A DNA stretch of 64,000 nucleotides from Gossypium raimondii (taxonomy: Eukaryota > Streptophyta > Magnoliopsida > Malvales > Malvaceae): contig NC_068575.1 in assembly GCF_025698545.1 (NCBI RefSeq), forward strand, positions 57,545,980-57,609,979, read 5' to 3'. Both the position numbers and the translations under genes were made by a program. This document shows, in pieces, positions 21,601 through 32,885 of this stretch. Numbering within the stretch: position 1 is the first letter of the stretch; the number at the start of each line of letters is the position of its first letter. Below the pieces are notes generated by a model. The model was not told where the DNA came from and did no database searches. It worked only from the letters and a program-made list of their open reading frames with translations.

Positions 21601-24600
21601 AAATAGCAAGCGAAATTGCGAAATAAGGTCAAGCACTAAAAATATTAGCTGCTTGCGTGAAAACAAATAAAATATACATAAAAAATTAATTACAACATGA
21701 CTTAATATATATAAATATAGCAAAACTAATATAATAGAAACTTTATAATTTAGATACAACCATAAACAAAAATATACTAAGATAAATACATGAATTATCT
21801 TATGTAAAACTTGCTAATATTTGCATTAAGAGAGGGAGTTTGATTTAATAAATATAAAATTATTATCAAACTGTAAAATTAAGAGTCGAATGTTGGGTAT
21901 ATTATTTGATTGGAATGTATTATTTTATGTTTGATTAATGGAAATAAAATTATGGAGAAATACGTTTTACTAAATTGTCCTTATTATAGAATTTCTTTTA
22001 ATAAGTTCAGCTCCTTAAATAATTTTAGTCTTCATTTTCATCAAATTATAATAATTATTACTTTTATTACAATTTATATATTAATGAGTAAACATTTGTT
22101 GTTGAAATAATTTTTAAATTATAATAATAATAATTCATAATTTTAAAATATGAAATGTACTGTTTTCCTGTTAAGAAAAAAGGAAATTTTTGTTCATTTT
22201 GACAGTTTCAATGTATAAACTTTAACAAAACCTAATTCACAAAAATTCAAACTTGGCATCATAGAATTTAATTAAAAATAAAGAAGTAGATTTAAATAAA
22301 ATAAATAGATCAAAAGTATTCGAAATAAGAATTTTCCCTTGTGTTGTTTTTAGTTTTTCTAATCAAACCAAGAGTGTGTTTTTAAATGAAAGCATAAATT
22401 AAATTGGTCATTACCCTATCTTGTAATTTTAATATTTGGTTGTAAGGGGAAAAAAGGGGGTATAATCGATGATGGTCTCGTGGAGTCTACGTTTTTGATT
22501 TGTTTAAACAAGTTGATATGCCACGTCAGCATGCAGGTAAATTTTCATCCACAAGTTCCTTTGTGGCCTTAAAAGATCTTTCTCTTTCTTTTCTTTTTCT
22601 TTTATATAACTTCCTTTTTCCTTTCACTTGTTTTATGTTGCATTATCCTAGTCAGCATTTATTTTTCCTTTTTTTTTCTAATAAATATCAAATCACGCCT
22701 TTCAAATGTTAATGCAAATTGTTGATTGGTTGGAAACTCGACTTCATTTTTATCATTGGCTCTAATGTGAAATAATAAAATTTTATGTTAATATACTAAA
22801 AAACAACATTAATATTAATATTATTGGAGTATAATATTCAAATGTCTTACAATTTAATACTAATAAGTTTTTTCTTCTTCTTTATCTTAAATATTCTTTG
22901 TACTTTTTTTTTCTCTCCTTTTTACCTCAAGCTAATTTCCATTCAATTCCATGCCAAACTTTTTGGTATTGCCAACTATACTTCTTTTTTTTTCTTTGGG
23001 TTATTTTGTGGTTGATATTATAAGTTGGCCCATTACTCCACTTCCTAGTCTTTTCATATCTTTTTTCTATGGTTCATAAGGTTATTGCTTCTTATATCTC
23101 TTTACTCATACATGTGAGATAAACCAAGTTCTTAAACTACCAACTTAAATATTTAATTTATTCCCTTATTAATATGTATTTTCTATAATAAAAAATCCCA
23201 AACTTAATATTTGTCTTGGGTGTGTTAAATGTGGATGAGGTTCTACAAGAATCAAGCATCATATCAAAATATTAAAAGAGCAATGAAAAGAAAATCCTAC
23301 TTTTCTTCATATGCTCCACTCTTTTTTTTCTTTTTTCTTTAAGAATTTAAAAATAAATAGAAAATATTCACAAGTCAACCACCGTGGTTAAAAAAAAAAA
23401 TACAACTGCGTGAAAAGCAATGAAAAAATAATTAGGAAAAAGAAAAAGCGCTTTTCAAGCATTATCCGATTTTTTGACGAGTTTTTAATAATTTCGTCCG
23501 ACTTTAAATTCCACGGGAAGTATTAAACCCATAGAAATATTTTTTTTTAAAATCCATGTCACCGTCCGATTTTTTAAGCTCCGCATGTGATGGGTCCCAC
23601 CAACGAATTGTGAGGCTCACAAATTTTTGCCACATCAGCATCATATTCTCATGTGGACCCCAACTCTAAAAAAAAAAGTAAAGTGAAAAAAAGGCCATGC
23701 CAACGATTCAGAAAATATAAAGTTTTTAATTAATAAATAATAATAAAAATCTTTTTCTCCCTTTAATTTGCTTACACGTGTTGGTTTGACACGTGTGAAG
23801 CAATTTTCCGTAAAAAAGAAATCAAAAAAGAGCAAATAAAGAATCTTTTTCTTCTCGTGGCTGAGAATTTTCCTTGTAGAGTGGAGGTTTGCTTTGGTGT
23901 TGACACGTGTAATCTACCAAAAAGGTTAGAGCATATATTTTATACGGCCTTTACTCGTGTGAGATTTTGATTTGGTGAACCAAATTAGGATTATTAAGAA
24001 ATAAATTAAATAAAGAGCTTGCAATGTCACCAGAAATGACTTTTCTATATGTTTCCTTGTCTCCACCAAATTTTCAACAAGTTGTCCACTTTTCCCCAAC
24101 CTCTTATATCATAAAAAATATTCACATTTATAAAGCATTTCAATTTCGGCTTTATTATTCCTCCAACTATCCCTTTATTTTTTAATTATTTTAACTCGCA
24201 TTACTACATTGTTAATTAAGTCTTTTGTTAATTTAATTATTAGTTTAAGCCTAAATATTTGTTAAAATACCTTAATCAAATTATAAATTCGTGTGCCTTT
24301 GTCTATTTTTAATATGATGGATCTTAATTATCTACGTGATAGCATATATATGCATTTACAATTTGATCTACGTGTTCTAAATATGTTCTATGCTATATTT
24401 AATACGTCTGGGCTAACGAAAGGAGAAGATTCATACAATATTTATATATTGAAACTTAATTAAAATGTTTTGAAGTTTATGGCCCAATGTAGAATTTAAA
24501 TAATAATTTAAGGGTGTTGGAATAAAAAAGAAAACTTCAATTGATCATCAAAGTGCTGTAAGATCCACCGTTGATAACTTGAAAGAATAGAAGTGAAACT

Positions 24601-26816
24601 AATATAGATAAGCAAACAAAAACATAGTTGATGGTTTTGAGGAATTATAAATCGCTGTTTAGAGAATTATTTATTTCTATGGATTTTGGCAGTAATACTC
24701 ATACCATGAATGTTTTAATAATTCATTGAATTAATAAATAAAATGCAATCTTAATGGGTACGTATTATACAGGGACGAAACTAAGGGGGTTTGTAGGGGT
24801 TGGCTCCCTCAAAATGAAGTTTTTTTTAATTTTTAAATTAATAAATATAAAATTATACTCTGACCCCTTAAAATATAAAAAATTTGATTTAATCCTTTAA
24901 AAATTATAAAGGTATAGGCTATTAAAATGATGAAATTATATTTTTATTATCATAGAAATGACAATTTAATTTCAATCCCCTGAAGGAATTATAGATAATC
25001 CAAAAACACACCCTGAGTTGAAAAGACATCTCTATGAATAACAAAAGTCACAAAAATATGCCATTGGATCAAGTCTAGCAATTACCACCTTTTGGCCCAG
25101 CACTTACTCGGTTGAAATTTTGTAAATTAAATTTTCAAAAGAGTTAAATATTATGTACAAGTTGTAGTTTTAATTTTCATAGTCGGGTTCTTTTAAGATT
25201 AGAATTTCAATCATAACCCAAAATATTCAAGGGTTGACAAAAATGGAAAATATATGAGAGAAAATTAAAATAAAATTGATTTCTTTTTAGAAAAATAGGG
25301 TCTAAGAATGATCAATTTGAAAAATATGGATTAAATTTAGAACTTTAAGCATAATGCAATATTTATAATAAAATTTAATCAAACATATTTAATTGAAATT
25401 TTAAAATATGAAATATATTTTTTGTTTAAATACACAAACTAAAGTCATTTGGCTTTTGTTTAAATCATATTATTGTTTAACACACGTGATTTTATGTATT
25501 TTAATTATATAATATATATTTTAATTTTAAAATATATATTTATGATAATTAAATGAGGATTAGTTTAATTTATACCAAATTTGAAAAATTGAGAATAAAA
25601 TAACGTTTTAAAATAGAAAAAATATTAAATTAAATTATTAAAATAATATCTGATTTGAAATTATATAATAAAATAAATACGATGATATTTACACTAAATT
25701 AATAATGATTACAAAACAATCGTTTAACTTTAAATTTTTCTCAAAACAAATCCACGTAATGGTTTGCACTTGCTACAAGCAAATAATGGATAAATAAAAA
25801 TAATTTTAGGATTGCTTACCACGCATAGTATAAACAACTTATAATTTTTTAAAAGATGATATCGAGTATTATATTACCTAACATCAATTAAAATAATATT
25901 CTATCTGTCTCTAGTGTCATTATTGTTCGAATATTTTTAGATATTGTCTCTTGAAGAATCATAACTTTAATGCTCCATTCTTCTTTTATATAATTCTAAT
26001 TTCTTGTTGCTTGCAATCTCTATTTTTTACCGGTAATTTTTTAAAATGTTACTTGATTGGATATACTTAATTACGAATACTATATAAAAAATAAAGTTAA
26101 ATTTTAATTTGTATACAACTCTATACTAATTAAGTTATAATTAAGATGCTTAAAGTTTTATTCAATTAATAATTGATTTTACGTAAATAGAATTAGTGTA
26201 ACTTTTTTTAAATAAAGAAGTCATTCTTATAATAATGTTAAAATTATCACAATTATTTTTAATTAATAATTAATAATTATAATTATAATTATCACAACTT
26301 TTTCTTAGAGTTACATTGAGTAATAATTCTATTTTAAAATTAGTAAAATTTTGTTTATATCAAACTTTTAAACAATAATTGTAAATTATATTATATTATT
26401 TTATTTTTAAATGTGTAATCATCACAATTTTATTAAATTATATTAATTTTAAATGTATCATTACAAAACTTCTATTTTACGTCAAGTTTTTAACTAATAA
26501 TTATAAATTAAATATTATATTTAATTTTAAATGTGATTTAGTAATATGATGGAAAATAAAATATATTTTCACCTATTTAAATGCTTTTCTAAATTCATGC
26601 TTTTATTTCTCAAGTTATAAGAACAAATAATCTACTTAATATAAGGATTAGTTTTATCGGTTAAAAATTTAGTGGGTAAGCTACACCAATTGTCCATTGA
26701 TTTAGATTAAAATTACATCTCAACCACTGAACATTTAAAATTTTTAAATTTGCAACATTATTGGATTATTACGAAACAATCACTTAACAGTTATATGTCG
26801 CTACTAGAATAACGAG
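21601..26816. other. Gene-poor AT-rich region
   Basis: No supported gene in over 5 kb. T-rich frames (for example 22500-23015) are low-complexity artefacts. At about 24770-24990 there is a fragment with GGGGTTGGCTCCC and 'CTGACCCCTTAAAATAT' wording typical of a dispersed plant repeat. The G-box cluster is listed separately. Confidence 0.45.
23774..23910. promoter_or_regulatory. Cluster of three CACGTG (G-box/ABRE) motifs
   Basis: CACGTG at 23775-23780, 23790-23795 and 23904-23909, each within an ACACGTGT or GACACGTGT context. The first two are 15 bp apart. G-boxes bind bZIP and bHLH factors. The nearest gene start is the CDF start at 21307 (about 2.5 kb away), so a link is only a suggestion. 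Confidence 0.45.
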
Positions 26817-29332
26817 TGTAACACCCCTAACCCTTATCCGTTACCGAAACAGGGTTACGGAGCATTACCGAACTTTACGAATTAAATATGGACATTTCCC
26901 AATTTTTGTTGCACATATTAGGAATCAATTATATAACACTCATGTTGTCCCTTAGATGGACCTTAGAGGCCCAATATTCACCTTAGAAGAGAATCGGGAC
27001 TAAACTGGGTACTCAGGGAATTTCTCTCAAATTTTCAAAAATTTTATTAGAAGCAGGGGACACATGCCCGTGTCTCTACCCGTGTGAACAAAAATAGGCC
27101 ATTTTAAGGCCATTTTTCTCACCCATTTTGACATTAACCTGTACTCAACTTTCACATACACCAATATATCCTAACCAAGCAATCAATACAAGCTAAAACA
27201 TGTTCTCAACATGACATAACATCACAAATATTTCATTTACTTATACCTACCTATTTAACTCATTTCATTGATTTATCAAATTCTACTACTAATTACATGC
27301 ATACAAACATTTAATATTCACAACCACAATTCAAACTATTTCATTGCCAAACCAACTCTATACATGCCATATAAACCAAAATTTACATTGCAAAAACTAC
27401 TAGAATAAATTGGATAGTGTAGCTTGATGTGTTGGTCCGATCTTCCGACTACACGTTAATCTACAAGAACATTAAACAACACGAGTAAGTTTAATGAAGC
27501 TTAGTAAATTCAATAGGTTAAACATTGATCTTACTGAACTTAATATAATAGAATAAATTAAATTGTAAATAAATCATACATTATTCCCTGTCAAATACAA
27601 CATAATCAATAAACACACTTCCTCTAGATCAATATCAATAATAATTTACAAATCTTTCAATTCAATCACATAAGTCTGTTATCATTTCTTACTGAATCGA
27701 AGAACGGCTTACAGATATGAGTACATCGTTCTTTTTGTGCCATAGTCCAACTATGGTCTTACATATGCATTGTCATGACACTGCCATGGTCTTACATTTC
27801 TAGTGCCATAACTCAGTTATGGTCTTATCATCAGAATGTCATAACCCAGCTATGGTCTTACACATGTATCTATACTACCATGGTCTAACTATGGTCTTAC
27901 GTTCAAGGTGTCATAACCCAGTTATGGTTTTTTTTTTCATTAAAATGTCATAGCCCAGCTATGGTCTTACATTTAAACATTGCCATGGTCCAACCATGGT
28001 CTTATCCGTCAATTCATTCTTTGCCACAGAACGATCGTACTCAATCCTGCGTTCTAGTCGTTTTAAACATTCAATTCAATTTTCATACTTTTACAATAAT
28101 CTTAATTTAAACAACAAAATATGAATAAATATACTATACAATTCCTAAATTGAAAAATAATCATGAAAGTTTAACCATATGAACTTACCTGGGTTGGATT
28201 GTAAAATTGATAATAGTTCAGAGACTAGGCTAATTTCCCTTTTTCTCGTTGATCTACGAGCTTTTGATCTAGAATGTACAATTTTTCATTCATTAGCATA
28301 TATTTCAATTTAATCCACTTCACAATTTATACCCCTCAAAACTTGAAATTACACAATTACCCCAACTTTTACAATTTTTGCAATTTAGTCCCTCACCAAT
28401 TAACTCATAAAATGAGATAAATTTTCTCAATTAACACTTTATCTAAATATTATAATCTATTACACAGCCATTAATAAACAAATTTTAATACCAAACCCTA
28501 AGATTTAATTTTTCACAATTTAGTCCTAAAATCAATTTCTATTGAAATTACTTGATAAAATCTCCATATAACAAAATTAAGACTTCAAATCCATGTTAAT
28601 TCATCATAAACATCTAGCACTCATCAATGGAAACTTTCAAAATTACCCACAGAATTAAAAACTAATGAATTAGATAGTTGGACCTAATTGTAAAATTCTC
28701 AAAAACATAAAAATTTCAAGAGAAAAGCAAGAATTAAACTTACATGAAGTAAAAATATAAAATCCAGATTAAGCAGCTCTCTAATGGCTGTTTTTGGCTG
28801 AGAATTGAAGAAGAATTGCCTAGCAATCTTTAGATTTCTTTTTATTTAAGCTTAATTTTACCAAATTTACAATTTTACCCTTAAATCACCTAATTCCAAG
28901 ATTTTTTTCTGCTTATGACGCCTCAGCCATTACTTGGGTGTCTAATTTCCCTTTTAGTCCTCCATCATTTACCATTTATGCTATTTAATCAGTTTAGCAA
29001 GTTTTGCACATTTTTCAATTTAGTCTTTTTTAATTAATTAACTATCGAAACGATAAAATTTTCTAACGAAACTTTAATACTACCTTAATGACACTCCGTA
29101 AATATTTATAAAAATATTTACAGCTCGGTTTATAAAATCGAGGTCTCGATACATTGTTTTCAAAACTAATTAATCTAACAAATATTTCTAAAGCATAATT
29201 CACTGATTTATAAGCCTTCCTAAATTCACAATCGACTCATAAACAATATATAATAAAATTTACGAGCTCACTTATCGGATTTAGTGGTCTTGAATCACTG
29301 TTTCTGACACCACTAAAAATTGGGCTGTTACA
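26817..29332 (-). mobile_element. Solo LTR, same family type (2516 bp), reverse orientation
   Basis: Read on the minus strand it starts TGTAACAGCCCAATTTTTAG and ends GGGTGTTACA, closely matching the ends of the LTR at 5711. A perfect 5-bp target duplication, ACGAG, lies at 26812-26816 and 29333-29337. No internal coding region. The perfect duplication suggests it is younger than the copy at 5711 or has simply drifted less. Family assignment (long-LTR Ty3/gypsy, perhaps Tekay/Del) is inferred. Confidence 0.87.
27719..28042. repeat. Array of about 8 short hairpins inside an outer inverted repeat
   Basis: Units about 32-38 bp apart, most ending in TATGGTCTTAC. Examples: CATAGTCCAACTATG (27741), CATAACTCAGTTATG, CATAACCCAGTTATG, CATAGCCCAGCTATG, and CATGGTCCAACCATG (about 27984). 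Each is a small inverted repeat with a 5-6 bp stem and a 4-5 base loop. Where one arm differs, the other usually differs to match. The array is framed by GAGTACATCGTTCT (27719-27732) and AGAACGATCGTACTC (28028-28042), which are inverted to each other. Confidence 0.8.
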
Positions 29333-29337
29333 ACGAG

Positions 29338-32165
29338 AGTATGATGTCGCATATTAATTTGCCACATAACGCCCACGTGGATTGTCATACAACACCCTTT
29401 CTTTTTTTTCTTTTTTTGCATTGATTAAAATAATTATTTCCTAAAGTTCCATTAGATTATTTTCTTTTTCTTTTTTTCTTTTTTTCCTGCTTTCAATATC
29501 CAAACCCCAAAATCAAGAACCAACAAAATTCGAATCAATCTCCTTCAATTTTCCCACACAAATACATCATTAAACCTAACTTTTCTTGCTTCCCTCTTCT
29601 CTCCCAAGCCCATCAGTTTTTCTTTTTTTCTCTTTTTTCTTGTTTCCCTTCATTTTTCTTCCTTCCAAACATTATTTTATTTCACAATATCATCATTCAA
29701 CCATCACAAAGTCTCAATAACTCTCCTCGCCAACCAATGACCCTTTATTAATTAAATCCAACACTAAACACAACATACAATGAAGCAAGAAATAGTCAAA
29801 CAAAAAAAATCATAGAGAAAAGAAAAGAGAGAAGAAGAAATCAAAGAACAAGAACCTAAAAACTTAGGTCTGGCCTATGGTAGGTTTGTGGCCCTCCAAG
29901 TATTGGTCCACAAAATTGAACGATGAGGAGCGAGGTACCGGAGAGAATAAGCATATATTAGAAAATTGGGTTGATCTAACAATCGACGATGGAAATCCGA
30001 GCTTGTCTAATTCGAAAGTTGGTTTTATTTCTAAAGTTTTGTCAATAATAAGTCACGCTATACGAAGACAGTCTAATCAACTTGTTAAATTGACAAAATT
30101 TGATGAAAAATGCTAACAAAGTTATTGGTTTGATTGAGATTTTAAAATTAAATAAAAAAACTTGATTTTTTTAAGTATAAAGATTAAATCTCAATTTTTA
30201 TCAAAAATCCAAAATTAACATCACATTTTAACCTATTTAATTAAAACAATTTGTTTTTATCGATTTTACTATTAAAAATATTTAGTTTTTGAATTTATAG
30301 ATAAGAATCGGAATCATCCCCAATTTAATGCGATTATAGTGGATATTAGGTTTAATTAGAAAAAAAGTAAACTACATTTTAATCACTTGAACTATAAGTA
30401 AGTTTTTGTTTTGTCATTTAACTAAAAATTACAATATTACCACTAATATTCTTAAAATTATTTTTGTCACCCAACCATTAAATGACACTTTTTAATTGGT
30501 ATAATAACAATTTTAGCCCTTAATTTGTATACTTTCTATAATTTTGACCATTGTTATATATAAAATGAAATTCTTTTAAAAATTAGAAAAATTTAAAAAT
30601 TAAAAACTAAATAAAAGGATATAATAATTTAAAATATAGATAACGTGAGAGAAAATTAAGAAAAATTATTTTAAATCCTCCAAAATTTCTCTCAATATTA
30701 TTTGTATAGAAACATCTAATACTCGTTCTTTAAAAAAATAAAAAAAAGTAAAAACATTAAGTAAAATTATTGATTCTTTGTTTTTTTACCTCTTTTGTTG
30801 TTTGACATAGCATTGTGATTATAAGAAAATAAAAGAATCAAAATAAAATTTCTTTTTATTTGGGTTTTGAAAATTAATTTAAATGACTTGAGTACGAAAA
30901 AATAAATTTTGTGGTATTTTTTAATATAAGAATGGTATCAAAGTTGATTTCACAAGCATTTAAAATGTCGGTTTTGGGTGTTCTTCAATGGCGATAACTC
31001 GACTTGAAGATATTACTAATTTTATTTTCAAAATGTTATTGGATTATAATTTTGTTTATTTCCTAAATATATTAGTTCGTCAATAACATATTTAATATTT
31101 TAATTTTCTAGAATTTTTATATAGAATTAAGTTTAAATTGATAAAAGAAATGATTTGAGGTTAGAGTTGTGTTTAGGGTTTATGGTGTAGCCACTTCCTA
31201 AAACCAACCAACTGAATTCATTAATTTTGGTTTAATAATTTTAGTTCCATGCATCTTCATCTAATTTACACTGAATAATGGAGAATGTTCACATTTATAA
31301 TTATATTAATTCAAATTTAAGAGTACTACTATCACATTAAAGTTAATTCCATCTAATGTTTTCAACTTTGCAAACTCGGTCATGCTTGGCCCATATTGGA
31401 CTCAACCATGAGTTAAGTGGCTCACATCAAGTGTTGATGTGAATATGTATTGTATTTATACTCCTAAACTTAAAAAACAAATGATGATGTTTATTTAAAA
31501 TTGGTTTATAGTATTTTCTAAAATTAAGTTGGCGGTGGAAAGAGCCTAATCTGAATTACGTAATCACCTGTAGTAAAAAACCTGCATTTTAATCCGAAAG
31601 AAATGAAGAGAAAAAAGAGACAAATGATGAAGACATGATTGGAAAAGCAAAGTTGAGCCCATTCCTATAGTCAAAAGCCCACCCACCAAAATGATTTGCT
31701 TTCTTTCTTCAAACGTGTCTGAGTCTCCCTTTTACAACATCGGAAACAAATCAAGCTTTTCCCCAACAAAATTTTGTGATAAAACAAATAATAATGCCAG
31801 AAGGATAAAAACTAAAATGACTCTTCATTTGTCCCCCTTCTATCCCTCTCCATAGCCGGCCTTTCTTTAATTAAATCCATTCCATTTCTTCTTTTTCGTC
31901 CTTTTAATTCAATCTCAAATCTCATTTTCCTTTGTGATTCAAACTTTCCCCTTCTTGTGTTTTTCTTTTTTCCTAGGAATTTTTTCATTTGGATACAAAC
32001 TGAATTACGTGATATTGAGGTGGAAGTAATAAAGTTGTTTCCTTTTTAAGCTTTTATGAGGTGGGTTTGATCTGGATTTGGCGTTTGGGTTGGAGGGAAA
32101 TTTATAGGAGTTTCAATTTGGGTTCTCCTTATTTTTGGATTTAAAAATTCCGGGTTTGATTTGAA
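29338..32165. other. Spacer between second LTR and membrane-protein gene
   Basis: No supported gene. A frame at 29877-30116 has no recognisable motif. At about 30368-30500 there is a repeat fragment ('CATTTTAATCACTTGAACTA') of the kind found at the ends of cotton TIR elements. The 300 bp before 32166 are pyrimidine-rich and probably the promoter and 5' UTR of the next gene. Confidence 0.4.
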
Positions 32166-32885
32166 ATGGTCTATTTCCGTAACTCTATCTCAGTCTGCAA
32201 CTCGGTTGACCAGGCTTCTTCAGCTCCGATCATGGCAAGTTCTGTGAATTCAAATGATCTTGTGATGAACAACAAATCGTCGTCGTCGTCGTCAAGAAAC
32301 AATCTTTACAAGAAACAAAAGGTATTCAATTCACCAAGTTGTTTAAAGATTCCATCTTGTGAAAGATCAAGATCCGCTGCCATTGATGTTGTCATCTTGA
32401 TTGCTGTGATCGCTGCTTGTGGATTCTTGTTGTATCCAACTATAAAGTGTCTATCATTGAAATTGATTGGATTCATTGGAACTGCCTTTTACGTTATTGG
32501 TGAGGAAATTATGAGAGCTCCTATGATATATGGGTCCATAGGACTTGGTTTTTCTTGTGCTGCAATAGCTGCTTGGATTTTGCTTCTATGTACAACCAAG
32601 AAATGCAGGAACCCTAACTGTAAAGGGCTTAGGAAGGCGGCCGAATTCGATATTCAGTTGGAAACTGAGGAATGTGTCAAGAATTCCTGCACTTTGGTTA
32701 AAGATGGTGTTAAGAAAGGGCTTTTCGAATTGCCCCGCGATCATCACAAGGAATTGGAAGCTGAACTTAAGAAGATGGCACCCGTTAATGGACGAGCGGT
32801 GCTCGTATTCCGAGCCAGGTGTGGATGTTCTGTAGGCAGGTTGGAGGTTCCAGGACCAAAGAAGCAAAGAAAGATCAAGAAATAG
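32166..32885 (+). CDS. Plant membrane protein of unknown function, 239 aa
   Basis: Intronless frame. The N-terminal 70 residues are Ser-rich and hydrophilic. A hydrophobic helix is at about 73-95 (DVVILIAVIAACGFLLYP), a weaker one at 98-112, and another at 120-143 (IYGSIGLGFSCAAIAAWILL). The C-terminal ~95 residues are basic and carry paired cysteines (CRNPNC at 147-152, Cys170/175, CGC at 219-221) and end PKKQRKIKK. From memory, relatives in plant annotations carry the label 'ribosomal protein L34e superfamily'. The membrane helices make a ribosomal role doubtful, so I assign none. The first Met (MVYFRNSISV) is used, though a second at codon 23 (MASSVNS) is a fair alternative. Codon use and context look like an ordinary expressed gene. 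Confidence 0.8.
   Translation: MVYFRNSISVCNSVDQASSAPIMASSVNSNDLVMNNKSSSSSSRNNLYKKQKVFNSPSCLKIPSCERSRSAAIDVVILIAVIAACGFLLYPTIKCLSLKLIGFIGTAFYVIGEEIMRAPMIYGSIGLGFSCAAIAAWILLLCTTKKCRNPNCKGLRKAAEFDIQLETEECVKNSCTLVKDGVKKGLFELPRDHHKELEAELKKMAPVNGRAVLVFRARCGCSVGRLEVPGPKKQRKIKK

Noticed and set aside
27719-28042. Regular short repeats suggesting a CRISPR-like array
   Set aside because: Units are uneven, imperfect and palindromic, lie in an LTR, and the DNA is a plant nuclear genome with no cas genes.
29877-30116. 79-codon frame beginning MVGLWPSKYW
   Set aside because: No recognised domain, no splice context and AT-rich surroundings; kept out for lack of support.
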